From an uncultured Bacilli bacterium (GTDB taxonomy: Bacteria; Bacillota_I; Bacilli_A; RF39; UBA660), in assembly GCA_934176955.1 (NCBI GenBank), contig CAKPOS010000004.1, positions 36,752-100,751 on the forward strand: 64,000 bases of DNA, in the 5' to 3' direction. Shown here piece after piece: positions 16,427 to 24,772 of this stretch (its first letter is position 1; every line of letters begins with the position of its first letter). The translations under genes and the position numbers were made by a program. The notes below the pieces were generated by a model. That model searched no databases. It had not been told where the DNA came from and was given only the letters and a program-made list of their open reading frames with translations.

Positions 16427-16466
16427 CTCGTAGAACGGCCTAAGGGCGTTCTACGAGAGGTTTTTT
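16427..16466 (+). terminator. Rho-independent terminator after target 2
   Basis: CTCGTAGAACG and CGTTCTACGAG form a perfect 11-bp stem with loop GCCTAAGGG, followed three bases later by six T. The loop and inner stem match the weaker hairpin after target 1. It ends the DGR transcript and separates it from cinA. Confidence 0.85.
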
Positions 16467-16489
16467 AAAAGAAAAAAGAGGAATAGAAG

Positions 16490-16966
16490 ATGGAAGAAAT
16501 AATTAAACTTTTAACATTAAGAGGAGAAAATATATCTACAATGGAGTCAGCTACTGGAGGATTCATAGCAAATGCTATTACTAATGTGGAAGGTGCTAGT
16601 GAAGTATTTTCTTTTGGTGCAGTAACTTATTCTAATTTTTATAAGATAAAATTAGGGGTAGATAGAAATTTAATTGAAAAGTATAGTGTTTATAGTATGG
16701 AAGTTGCTCATGATATGAGTAGAGCAATTACTGAGTATACTAATAGTAGATATGGAATTGGTGTTACAGGGAAATTAAATAGAGTAGATAGATTTAATTT
16801 AAGTGGTAAAGATAACATTGTTTATATTAGTGTATTTGACCAAATAAAGAATAATTATTTGGATAGTGTCTTAGAAGTAAGTAATTCTACTAGAGAAGAG
16901 GATAAGAAAAAAATACTTCTAGAGATTGTTATTTTATTGAAAAAGATGTTAAGTGAGGAAAGGTAA
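16490..16966 (+). CDS. CinA C-terminal-domain protein (PncC-type amidase)
   Basis: A 158-residue stand-alone CinA C-terminal domain. In characterised members (PncC) it hydrolyses nicotinamide mononucleotide to nicotinate mononucleotide and ammonia. The family motifs are MESATGGFIAN (usually ESCTGG), then GAVTYSN and YGIGVTGKLNR (usually GVTGIAGP). The changed third motif means activity is not certain. It directly precedes nadK (one-base overlap), so both probably serve NAD(P) metabolism in one operon. GAGGAA precedes the ATG. Confidence 0.8.
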   Translation: MEEIIKLLTLRGENISTMESATGGFIANAITNVEGASEVFSFGAVTYSNFYKIKLGVDRNLIEKYSVYSMEVAHDMSRAITEYTNSRYGIGVTGKLNRVDRFNLSGKDNIVYISVFDQIKNNYLDSVLEVSNSTREEDKKKILLEIVILLKKMLSEER

Positions 16967-17787
16967 TGAAAATAAAAAGGGTACGATTATATGATAATTC
17001 CTCGGAAAGTAGTTTGAGGGTAAGAAAAATACTTATAGAGAAATTTACTAAGTTAGGGATAAAGATATGTGATAAGAATTATCAATTGGCTATTGCTATT
17101 GGGGGAGATGGTACTTTTTTAAAAATGCTTAGTGCTAATCAATATAATCCTTCTATTTATTATACAGGAATTAATCTAGGAAGAATAGGAGTACTACAAA
17201 ATATAGAAGAGAATGAAATAGATTTATTTTTATCTTCTCTTTCTCAAAATCAATTACTAATTAAGAAAAATTCTCTTTTAGAAATGAAAGTAATTACATC
17301 AGATAAAAAGATAAATCAGTATTATTCCTTCAATGAATTTGTCATTCGAGAAGTTGGACTAAGAACAACCACTTTATCTCTTTTTGTCAATAAAGAAAAA
17401 ATAGAAGATTTAGTCGGAGATGGAGTAATTATTTCTAGTACAATAGGTTCTAGCGCCTATAATGCTAGTTTAGGAGGAAGTATTGTTTTAGGTAACCTTG
17501 AAGTAATGCAATTAACTCCTATAGCTTTAGTACGTTCAGGAATACATCATCAATTTTTTAATTCTTTAGTTTTTTCTAAGGAGCAAAAATTGATGATTTA
17601 TCCTAAGGGAAGAACAAACTCTCTTCTTTTTTCTCTAGATGGGAAAAATATTGAAATGGATCAAGTAGAAAAAATTATTATTTCTCTTAGTTTGCGTAAA
17701 ATTAAGATAGCTATGTTTCCTTGTTCTAGAATTCAAAAACTCACCCAAAAAATCCTTTTTCCTTCAATTGACACAACTTCTAGATAA
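16966..17787 (+). CDS. nadK: NAD kinase
   Basis: A 273-residue NAD kinase, which phosphorylates NAD to NADP with ATP. It shows the family GGDGTFLKML motif near residue 48, the LGRIGVL segment, and the conserved DGVIISSTIGSSAYNASL region that binds NAD and ATP, ending near LTPIA. Length is normal. It starts on the last base of the cinA-like gene with AGGAAAGG upstream. A short overlap with an upstream-extended frame of the copper-chaperone gene is not real coding. Confidence 0.93.
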   Translation: MKIKRVRLYDNSSESSLRVRKILIEKFTKLGIKICDKNYQLAIAIGGDGTFLKMLSANQYNPSIYYTGINLGRIGVLQNIEENEIDLFLSSLSQNQLLIKKNSLLEMKVITSDKKINQYYSFNEFVIREVGLRTTTLSLFVNKEKIEDLVGDGVIISSTIGSSAYNASLGGSIVLGNLEVMQLTPIALVRSGIHHQFFNSLVFSKEQKLMIYPKGRTNSLLFSLDGKNIEMDQVEKIIISLSLRKIKIAMFPCSRIQKLTQKILFPSIDTTSR

Positions 17788-17821
17788 AGCTATAATAAAA
17801 CAAGAAAGGAAAGTGAAGAAT

Positions 17822-18055
17822 ATGTTTTTTCATCATAAAAAATTGATGATTCAAGTAACGGGAATGCACTGTACAAATTGTTTAGATAGAATAAAAAAAG
17901 CATTAGAAGAGGTTCCTGATGTGGTTAAAGTAAAAGGAGATTTATCTAAGCAAGAAGTGAGTGTATTTTACGATAATGCTCTTGACCAAGAACATATTAA
18001 GGAGATAATTGATAACTTAGGTTATTCTGTTACTGGAATGAAAAATATAGATTAG
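17822..18055 (+). CDS. Heavy-metal-associated (CopZ-like) protein
   Basis: A 77-residue single HMA domain with the metal-binding motif GMHCTNC near residue 15 and the beta-alpha-beta-beta-alpha-beta pattern, ending in LGYSVTG. Such proteins deliver Cu(I) or another soft metal to a P-type ATPase or regulator. No transporter gene is next to it here. I chose the ATG at 17822, with AAAGGAAAG upstream, over a longer frame that would overlap the end of nadK. It is followed after 12 bp by a Xre-type regulator gene. Confidence 0.8.
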   Translation: MFFHHKKLMIQVTGMHCTNCLDRIKKALEEVPDVVKVKGDLSKQEVSVFYDNALDQEHIKEIIDNLGYSVTGMKNID

Positions 18056-18067
18056 TAGGTGTAAAAA

Positions 18068-18754
18068 ATGGAACAAGAGAATATTCAAAAGTTTATTAAG
18101 AAATTAAGAAAAGAAAAAAATTTAACCCAAAAACAATTAGCAGATATGTTAGGTGTAACTTATCAAGCAGTCTCAAAATGGGAAAGAGGATTAAATATTC
18201 CTGATATTAGCACGTTAAAAGAGATTAGTCGTATTTTTAATGTTGATATGGATACTATGATTACAGGGGTAAAAAAACCTCAAAAAAAGAATGTTCCTAA
18301 ATTTTATTTTTTTCTTATTTCTCTTCTTATTCTTCTTCTTTTGTTCTTTATTTTTTTATATCTCAATAATCATAATTTTTATTTAAAAAAAGTTTCTAGT
18401 GGTTGTGATGATTTTACTGTAAGTGGAAGTTTTGCTTATAACAAAGAAAAATCTTCACTTTATATTTCTAATATTGATTATTGTGGAGAAGAAAATCAAA
18501 CCATTTATCAAGAAATTTCTTGGGAACTATATGAAGAAAACAAAAATAGTAGAAAGAAGATTCAAAATGGTCCTTCCATTAATAATATTTCTTTAAATGA
18601 TTATTTAAAAAAATTAGAAATTCATGTAGAAGATTATTCCAGTAGTTGTAAAAAAATTACTTCCTCTAAAGTTTATTTAGAAATAAAAGCAAAAGGTGAT
18701 AACGGAAAAATTGAACTTTACCAAGTCCCTATTCAATTAGATAGTGACTGCTAG
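18068..18754 (+). CDS. Xre-family regulator with membrane segment and extracytoplasmic domain
   Basis: A 228-residue protein. An N-terminal HTH_3 domain (residues 8-62) carries KNLTQKQLADMLGVTYQAVS then KWERG, a typical Cro/C1 DNA-binding helix pair. A strongly hydrophobic segment follows (about 76-97), then a roughly 125-residue outer domain with several Cys that may form disulfides (SGCDDF, YCGEEN, SSCKK, SDC). This architecture suggests a membrane-tethered regulator that senses an external or envelope signal. The target is unknown; the neighbouring HMA gene is a candidate. Confidence 0.8.
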   Translation: MEQENIQKFIKKLRKEKNLTQKQLADMLGVTYQAVSKWERGLNIPDISTLKEISRIFNVDMDTMITGVKKPQKKNVPKFYFFLISLLILLLLFFIFLYLNNHNFYLKKVSSGCDDFTVSGSFAYNKEKSSLYISNIDYCGEENQTIYQEISWELYEENKNSRKKIQNGPSINNISLNDYLKKLEIHVEDYSSSCKKITSSKVYLEIKAKGDNGKIELYQVPIQLDSDC

Positions 18755-18802
18755 GAATAAGTTCTTTTTTTAATTAGTGGTCGTCATCAAGAAAGAAACT
18801 AG

Positions 18803-19033
18803 AAGGGAAAGAAGACTAAAAAAAATTACTTTCCCTGTTCGACTTTTGTATTAGAAAATTATACTTTAACCACTTCTACAGCTGAAGTTTTAGAAACTAG
18901 AGAAAAGAGAATATATGCTCCTAGTTTTATGAAGCTTACAGAAGAAATCCAAAAAGAAAGTGATGAAAAAATTAAGTGTGCAATCGAATGCGTTGTCCAA
19001 GAAGAGAAAGTATGTAAACCTAAAAAATGTTAA
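18803..19033 (+). pseudogene. Possible small Cys-rich protein or gene fragment
   Basis: An open stretch of 76 codons between two stops in an otherwise gene-free 340-bp gap. It has no ATG before residue 43 and no ribosome site. The sequence looks protein-like, with VLENYTLTTSTAEVLETREK then RIYAPSFMKLTEEI and a Cys-containing tail KCAIECVVQEEKVCKPKKC. It may be the 3' end of a gene whose start was lost, or a small protein starting at the internal ATG at 18930. The rest of the gap shows nothing. Confidence 0.3.
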
Positions 19034-19094
19034 AAAATATTCATTGACTTCTAATTGATTATATGCCTATAATTTTCTTGAAAGGGATGAAAAA

Positions 19095-20042
19095 ATGGGG
19101 AAAAAAACGGAGAAGACAAATGAAATTATCTTATTTGAAAATCAAAATGTAAAATTAGAAGTAAATATGAAAGATGAAACAGTATGGTTAACACAAGAAC
19201 AAATGAGCAAATTATTTGATAAAGATAGAACTGTTATTACAAGACATATAAGTAATATATTTAAAGATGGAGAACTTGAAGAAAAAGGTAATGTGCAAAA
19301 AATGCACTTTGCTAATTCTGACAAACCAGTTAATCTTTATAACTTAGATGTAATTATCAGCGTTGGTTGTCGAGTTAAATCGAAAAATGGTATAATCTTT
19401 AGAAAATGGGCAAATAAAATTTTAAAAGATTATTTAATTAAGGGATATGCTATTAATCAAAAAAGATTGAACTATTTAGAAAAGACAATTAAACTAATTG
19501 ATATTGCAAATAGAATGGATACTGAATTAAAAGGTAATGAGGCAAGTGAAATCATTAAAGTGATAAATAACTATTCAAGTGCTTTAAATTTATTAGATGA
19601 CTATGACCATAAAAAAATAGTTAAACCTGAGGGAGTTATTAGCAATAAAATGATTACTTATGAAGATTGTAAAAAGATAATTCAGGAATTAAAATTTAAT
19701 CATGATAGTAATTTATTTGCTTTAGAAAGAAATGAGGGATTAAAAGGCATACTAGGGTCTATATATCAATCTTTTGATGGTAAAGATTTATATCCTACTA
19801 TTCAAGAAAAGGGTTCTAATTTTCTTTATCTGCTAGTTAAAAATCATGTTTTCATAGATGGAAACAAAAGAATAGCAGCTACTTTGTTTATTTATTTCTT
19901 ACAGTATTATGATATTTTAATGAAAGAAAATCACCAAGTAATTGATAATAGTACATTAGTTGCTATCACACTATTAATCGCAGAATCTAATCCCCATGAA
20001 AAACAAATTCTAATTGATTTAATAATGAATTTTTTACAATAA
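19095..20042 (+). CDS. RhuM-Fic/DOC fusion protein
   Basis: A 315-residue fusion. The N-terminal half is a virulence-protein RhuM domain (VWLTQEQMSKLFDKDRTVI, with a DNA-binding-like helix pair, to about residue 120). The C-terminal half is a Fic/DOC domain with the complete active-site motif HVFIDGNKRIAATLF (HxFxxGNxR), which transfers AMP or phosphate to target proteins. Such fusions are usually horizontally acquired and toxin-like, but no separate antitoxin is visible next to it. It stands alone, with AAAGGGA upstream and a terminator after it. Confidence 0.88.
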   Translation: MGKKTEKTNEIILFENQNVKLEVNMKDETVWLTQEQMSKLFDKDRTVITRHISNIFKDGELEEKGNVQKMHFANSDKPVNLYNLDVIISVGCRVKSKNGIIFRKWANKILKDYLIKGYAINQKRLNYLEKTIKLIDIANRMDTELKGNEASEIIKVINNYSSALNLLDDYDHKKIVKPEGVISNKMITYEDCKKIIQELKFNHDSNLFALERNEGLKGILGSIYQSFDGKDLYPTIQEKGSNFLYLLVKNHVFIDGNKRIAATLFIYFLQYYDILMKENHQVIDNSTLVAITLLIAESNPHEKQILIDLIMNFLQ

Positions 20043-20075
20043 AACAAACAAAGAATACTTAACTCAAAATGAAAT

Positions 20076-20106
20076 AAAAAAGCACCCTCAAGGGATGTTT
20101 TTTTTA
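20076..20106. terminator. Bidirectional terminator
   Basis: AAAAAAGCACCC-tcaa-GGGATGTTTTTTTT forms a hairpin with one bulged A between the RhuM-Fic gene and the convergent DUF308-like gene. Its T-run encroaches on the last codons of the latter. Confidence 0.65.
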
Positions 20107-20685
20107 CTCTTCAATAATTTTAATATTTTTCTTCCATTCTTTTACCAAATCATGAATATTTTTCTTAAATAAAAGCATATCAATAATTCCAGTAATTGAA
20201 TAAACAATTAAGATAATTCCTGCAAATAATGCAATTGCAATAGAAGAATCTAATGGATTAGCAATCAAAACAATTCCACATATTATAGATAATATTGTTA
20301 ATAATAAAGTAAGTATCCAAGAAGTATTATCTATTCTTCGAAGAAACGTTATAACTTTTAATTTAAAGATACTATCTAAGATAAAGTAAATTCCTAACAT
20401 AATGGGAATAATAGTTTGAAAAATATTAGGATAAATTAAAATGATTGTTCCTAAAATTACAGAAATTATTCCATTAAAAAGAGTATCCATAGGGAAAAAG
20501 ATGATTCTATTAGTAAATTCTAGTCCTATTAAATAGATTCCACTTCCTATTAAGATAAAAGCAATTAAGTAAGCAACTACTTGAATAGAAATATTAGGAT
20601 AAATTAAAAAGATAATTCCTAGTAATAGAAAAATAATAGAAATCCCAATTGCTTCATTGATGATTTGGTTAAATTTTTTTAACAT
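20104..20685 (-). CDS. HdeD/DUF308-type membrane protein
   Basis: A 193-residue protein with six hydrophobic segments in three repeated pairs and glycine-rich turns (ILGTIILIYPN, GIVLIANPL), the pattern of the HdeD/DUF308 family. It is a membrane protein of unknown mechanism; HdeD is linked to acid resistance in Escherichia coli, which cannot be carried over here. The C-terminus is basic and cytosolic. AAAGGAAGGA precedes the ATG. It is transcribed alone. Confidence 0.75.
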   Translation of the reverse strand: MLKKFNQIINEAIGISIIFLLLGIIFLIYPNISIQVVAYLIAFILIGSGIYLIGLEFTNRIIFFPMDTLFNGIISVILGTIILIYPNIFQTIIPIMLGIYFILDSIFKLKVITFLRRIDNTSWILTLLLTILSIICGIVLIANPLDSSIAIALFAGIILIVYSITGIIDMLLFKKNIHDLVKEWKKNIKIIEE

Positions 20686-20873
20686 GACTTAATCCTTCCT
20701 TTCTTATTATAATTTAACATTTTTATTTTCTATTTGTCAATTTTATAATAAAGATAATCAACAAAAATTTATATTTGTTTATAGAATATCCAAAATGATA
20801 AATTTTATGAATAACCCTTTATTTTTTTCTTAATTTATGTTAATCTTATATTAAGATAATAGGAGTTGGGAAT

Positions 20874-21998
20874 ATGGAAAATATATTAGAAGATGAAAAA
20901 ATGATTTTATATCGTGGATTTTTTTATGGTGTTGATTATGAAGTACAAGTGGAGAAAAAGAGTAAAGTAGGAACAATGATTATTTCTAGTAGTATATTAA
21001 GTCATCCAAACTATAAGAGTCTTTATTTAAATAGCTATCGGAAGACACTTACCAATTTACCAGAGTTAAAAAATATTGTTATCTCTTTAGAACCAACGAA
21101 TGAATTAGAAAAAGAAAGAAGTAAGGAATTAACCAAAGAATTGGCTTTGGATAATGCAATAAAAATAACTCCAAAAAGTAAAAAAGAAGTGAATGTTGAA
21201 AATTATTTAAAAATGAATATGATTACGAAAAATGAAAATGGGAAAATCAATACTTATTTTACCAGAACAAAAGATCAAAATCATAGGGAATATATTTTGG
21301 AAAATGTCAGCTATTTTGAATTAGATAGAGAATTACAACAAATTTTTGCTCACCAAGAAATGGATACTGAAAATAAATCAGTAGAAGAAATTACTAATAT
21401 GGTATTAGATAATGTGAGTAAAAATAAACGTCAGTATCATCTAGAAAGTAAAAATGAATATTCGGCAAAAAATGAATATGAAAAAGCAAGTATAAAGGCA
21501 ACAAATTTAGATGATAAGGTTAATACAGAAATTGGAATTATTAAAAAAGATTCTACAGAAAGAACCAATAATACTTATCAAGCAGTTGAACAAGAAAATG
21601 GGCATTATACAATTACTAATTCTCGTGTTAGTGTAATAGAAGACAATAAAGAAGATAAAAATGATTATTTGGTTACGGAGATAGAAGAAAGAGAAGAAGA
21701 AAAGGTCTATTATATAGATAATACTACTCAAGATATTTATAATGAAAAATATGAAAAGATTGGGAATATGCAAGAAGGATATCAAATTAATTTTGAAAAT
21801 AATCATTTAATGAAAAATGGGAAAGAACTTGGTAGTATAGGAGATTTTGAATCTTTAGGAAAAGAACATCTTCATTCTAAAAATAATGTAAGAACTTTAA
21901 AAAAAGATAATGAAGGAATTGTTGATTTTCAAACTTTTTTCTTACTTGTCTTTATTATGAGTGTATTGATGGGAAGTTTATATTTTCTTTGCAGATAG
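20874..21998 (+). CDS. C-tail-anchored hypothetical protein
   Basis: A 374-residue polar, highly charged protein with a single hydrophobic segment at the very C-terminus (about 351-371), suggesting a tail anchor. The N-terminal part (about 1-170) appears folded; the middle is rich in Glu, Lys and Asn. I do not recognise a family. It lies 9 bp upstream of the TasA-like gene with a GGAGG in between, so the two are probably one operon. GGAG precedes the ATG. Confidence 0.6.
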   Translation: MENILEDEKMILYRGFFYGVDYEVQVEKKSKVGTMIISSSILSHPNYKSLYLNSYRKTLTNLPELKNIVISLEPTNELEKERSKELTKELALDNAIKITPKSKKEVNVENYLKMNMITKNENGKINTYFTRTKDQNHREYILENVSYFELDRELQQIFAHQEMDTENKSVEEITNMVLDNVSKNKRQYHLESKNEYSAKNEYEKASIKATNLDDKVNTEIGIIKKDSTERTNNTYQAVEQENGHYTITNSRVSVIEDNKEDKNDYLVTEIEEREEEKVYYIDNTTQDIYNEKYEKIGNMQEGYQINFENNHLMKNGKELGSIGDFESLGKEHLHSKNNVRTLKKDNEGIVDFQTFFLLVFIMSVLMGSLYFLCR

Positions 21999-22007
21999 GA
22001 GGAAGAA

Positions 22008-22676
22008 ATGGATTCTAAAAAACGATTAATTATTACTAGTACAATTTCTATTATTCTAGTATCTATTTTATTAATTGGAAGTACTTATTCTATTTTTACT
22101 TCTACAGGTGTTGATCAAGATGCAAATGTTTATAGGACAGGAAATTTAGTTATTAAGTTTGAAAATACAAATAATGTAGCTATAGAAATGAATGGACCAA
22201 TATCTGATGCAAAATCTGTTACTATAAAACCTTATCGACTTACTGTAACCAATGAAGGAACAGTAGCATATAAATTTAATATTATTCTTGAATCGACAAC
22301 GGCAACGGATGAAATAGCTCATCAATATATTATGACGAAAGTAGGGCAATTAGATGCACGAAAATTAAGTGATTGCAAAAATAATACTATTAAAGAAGAT
22401 GTTGTTTTATTACCTGGAACTAGTGCAGATATTGATGTTCGTATTTGGCTGTCTAATACTGTTCAAAATTCAGAAATGAATAAAAGTTTTACTGCTAAAT
22501 TAGCTATCGATGGAATAGCAGTTTATTCTAAAAAGACTAAAGTGGATAATAGTTTATTAGCATCTAATGATAAAATAGCAAGTGATTTTAGTTATGATAA
22601 TTCTGTTACTAACTTTAACTGTACTGATGTGCAATGTGCTATAGATGCTTTAGCTAGTGCATTAGGTGGAAAATAA
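22008..22676 (+). CDS. TasA/camelysin-like surface protein
   Basis: A 222-residue exported protein: N-terminal signal or anchor (about 8-27), then a beta-rich domain with STYSIFTSTGVDQDANVYRT and GNLVIKF. This is the start pattern of the TasA/camelysin (M73-like) group, whose members form fibres or bind the cell surface. The C-terminus, NFNCTDVQCAIDALAS, matches the stalk motif found near the N-termini of both DGR targets. No SipW-type peptidase gene is beside it. It is followed by a terminator. Confidence 0.7.
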   Translation: MDSKKRLIITSTISIILVSILLIGSTYSIFTSTGVDQDANVYRTGNLVIKFENTNNVAIEMNGPISDAKSVTIKPYRLTVTNEGTVAYKFNIILESTTATDEIAHQYIMTKVGQLDARKLSDCKNNTIKEDVVLLPGTSADIDVRIWLSNTVQNSEMNKSFTAKLAIDGIAVYSKKTKVDNSLLASNDKIASDFSYDNSVTNFNCTDVQCAIDALASALGGK

Positions 22677-22728
22677 AGTGATATTGCTTTAGAAACTTAA
22701 TACCCATGGAAACATATTATAGAGCGAT

Positions 22729-22758
22729 AAGTTATCTGTAAAATAGATAGCTTTTTTT
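22729..22758 (+). terminator. Rho-independent terminator
   Basis: AAGTTATCT-gtaaaat-AGATAGCTT with one G-T pair, followed by a T-run. It lies after the TasA-like gene and before the HD-domain gene. Confidence 0.75.
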
Positions 22759-22812
22759 GTTGATTTATGATATCCTTAAATTGGATAATTAATGAAAAGA
22801 GGAAAGATGATA

Positions 22813-23940
22813 ATGAAGTATTTTCAAGAAGCAAAAAATAATTTTTTACATATAGATAAGTTTTTATCTCCATATGCAACACTAAGTGAAGAAGCATTAA
22901 GGTTTACTCATGAAGAAGATGATATTCGTACTCCTTTTTTTAGAGATGTTGATCGAATTATTCATGCGATGAGTTATACTAGATATGCAGATAAAACACA
23001 AGTATATTCCTTTTCTGTAAACGACCATATTTCGAAAAGAATTATTCATGTTCAATTAGTTAGTAAAATTGCTAGAACAATTGGACGCTCTTTAAGTTTA
23101 AATACAGATTTAATTGAAGCTATTGCCTTGGGACATGATATCGGACATACACCTTTAGGTCATGCAGGAGAAGCTATTCTTAATGAAATTTCTTTAAGAG
23201 AATTAGGAGAATATTTTGCTCATAATGTTCAAGGGGTACGAAATTATATGTATTTAGAAAACCATGGAAAAGGATTAAATTTATCTGTTCAAGTATTAGA
23301 TGGAATCTTATGTCACAATGGGGAAATCTTATCTAATCGATATATTCCTCAAGAAAAAACTAAAGAAGAATTTTTAAAAGAATATACTTCTTCTTATCAA
23401 AACTTAAAGGAAACATCAAAATGTCGTCCGATGACTTTAGAGGGTTGTGTTGTTAGATTTAGTGATATTATTGGTTATATTGGTCGCGATATAGAAGACG
23501 CCATTCGTTTAGAAAAAATTAAAAGAGAAGAAATTCCTCCTCATATTACTAAAATTTTAGGAAATACCAATAAAGAAATTATTAATACTATCGTTATGGA
23601 TATTATTGATCATAGTTACCATAAACCATATCTTGAGATGAGTGATTCCGTATATCATGCTTTACTTGATTTAAAAAATTTTAATTATACTTATATTTAT
23701 CAATATAGTATGACGAGTGAAGAAAGAAATTTTTATCAAGAAGGAATGAATAAAATCTACTTCCGTTATCTTCATGATTTAGAAGAAAAGAATAAAGAAA
23801 GTATTATTTATCGTTATTTTTTAGCTACTAAAGAAAATACTTATTTAGAAAATACTAGTTTAAAAAGAATGGTAATTGATTTTATAGCTGGTATGACAGA
23901 TGACTTATTTTTACATGAAATAGAGAAGATAAAAGAATGA
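22813..23940 (+). CDS. HD-domain dGTP triphosphohydrolase-like protein
   Basis: About 375 residues of the dGTPase family, which splits deoxynucleoside triphosphates to nucleoside and triphosphate. The nucleotide end is RTPFFRDVDRIIH, the metal site is HVQLVSKIARTI then ALGHDIGHTPLGHAGE, and the later D ligand is in RFSDIIGYIGRD. Specificity cannot be read. Several in-frame ATGs lie at the start; I prefer 22813, six bases after AGAGGAAAG, with 22792 as the alternative. The next gene begins within its TGA-containing end (4-bp overlap). Confidence 0.85.
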   Translation: MKYFQEAKNNFLHIDKFLSPYATLSEEALRFTHEEDDIRTPFFRDVDRIIHAMSYTRYADKTQVYSFSVNDHISKRIIHVQLVSKIARTIGRSLSLNTDLIEAIALGHDIGHTPLGHAGEAILNEISLRELGEYFAHNVQGVRNYMYLENHGKGLNLSVQVLDGILCHNGEILSNRYIPQEKTKEEFLKEYTSSYQNLKETSKCRPMTLEGCVVRFSDIIGYIGRDIEDAIRLEKIKREEIPPHITKILGNTNKEIINTIVMDIIDHSYHKPYLEMSDSVYHALLDLKNFNYTYIYQYSMTSEERNFYQEGMNKIYFRYLHDLEEKNKESIIYRYFLATKENTYLENTSLKRMVIDFIAGMTDDLFLHEIEKIKE

Positions 23941-24752
23941 AAAAAAACTTATTTATTTCTTTCTTTATTCTAGGTATCTTCTTTATCAGTATTTTTTGTT
24001 TATCCTCTTCTTTTTCTTCTAAGAAAATACAAAATATTTCTTCTCCTTACTTAGGAACCCAAGTTACCTTCTTACGAGCAGGAGGTGGAGGCTCAACGGG
24101 AGGAGGTAGTAGTACAGGGGGAAGTCATGGTACTAGCAGTCATGGAGGATATTCTTCTTCTAATGGTAGAACTAGTTTTTTAGGAAATTTTTTATTTTAT
24201 ATGTTGTTTTTTCTCTCTCTTTTTTTTACTTCTATTCGTCTATCTTTTCGCGTATTTAAATCCTCTAGAAATAGTAAAAAATTCTTAAAAATGCTTTCTT
24301 TAAAAGATAAGACTTGGAATTATAAAAAACAAGAAAAACAAGCTATAGAAGCATTTTACTCTATTCAAAATTCTTGGACAAATATGGATATGATGCCTTC
24401 TCGTGCCTATATGGACGATTCTTTATACGAAGAATTTCAAACAAAATTAGCGTGGATGGAGATGAGAAGAGAAAGAAACGTTTTAAAAAATATTCGTCTT
24501 TTAGAGATAAAACCTGTTTTTGTTCATGACGAAGAAGATGATACAAAAGATTTTATTTGGTTTTATGTAAAAGGAAAAATGGTTGACTATGTGATAAATA
24601 TGGATACTCTTGAAAAAAAAGCAGGACATTCTTCTTCTACTTCTTTTGTTGAATTTTGGAAGTTTGTTAGAAAAGATGAAGAATACTTCGTTTTATCAAA
24701 AATTTTACAAAAGGATGAATATGAAAAAATTTTATTTCAAGATAATGAATAA
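23937..24752 (+). CDS. Tim44-like membrane-associated protein
   Basis: A 271-residue protein with a signal-like N-terminus (about 5-25), a Gly/Ser-rich low-complexity stretch (about 48-75), a transmembrane segment (about 80-100) and a C-terminal Tim44-like domain ending in a beta strand and helix pattern. Tim44-like domains bind lipids in mitochondria; bacterial members are uncharacterised. It overlaps the HD-domain gene by 4 bp and precedes an unknown gene by 20 bp, so it is mid-operon. Confidence 0.7.
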   Translation: MKKNLFISFFILGIFFISIFCLSSSFSSKKIQNISSPYLGTQVTFLRAGGGGSTGGGSSTGGSHGTSSHGGYSSSNGRTSFLGNFLFYMLFFLSLFFTSIRLSFRVFKSSRNSKKFLKMLSLKDKTWNYKKQEKQAIEAFYSIQNSWTNMDMMPSRAYMDDSLYEEFQTKLAWMEMRRERNVLKNIRLLEIKPVFVHDEEDDTKDFIWFYVKGKMVDYVINMDTLEKKAGHSSSTSFVEFWKFVRKDEEYFVLSKILQKDEYEKILFQDNE

Positions 24753-24772
24753 ATAGATAGGAGATTTATAAG

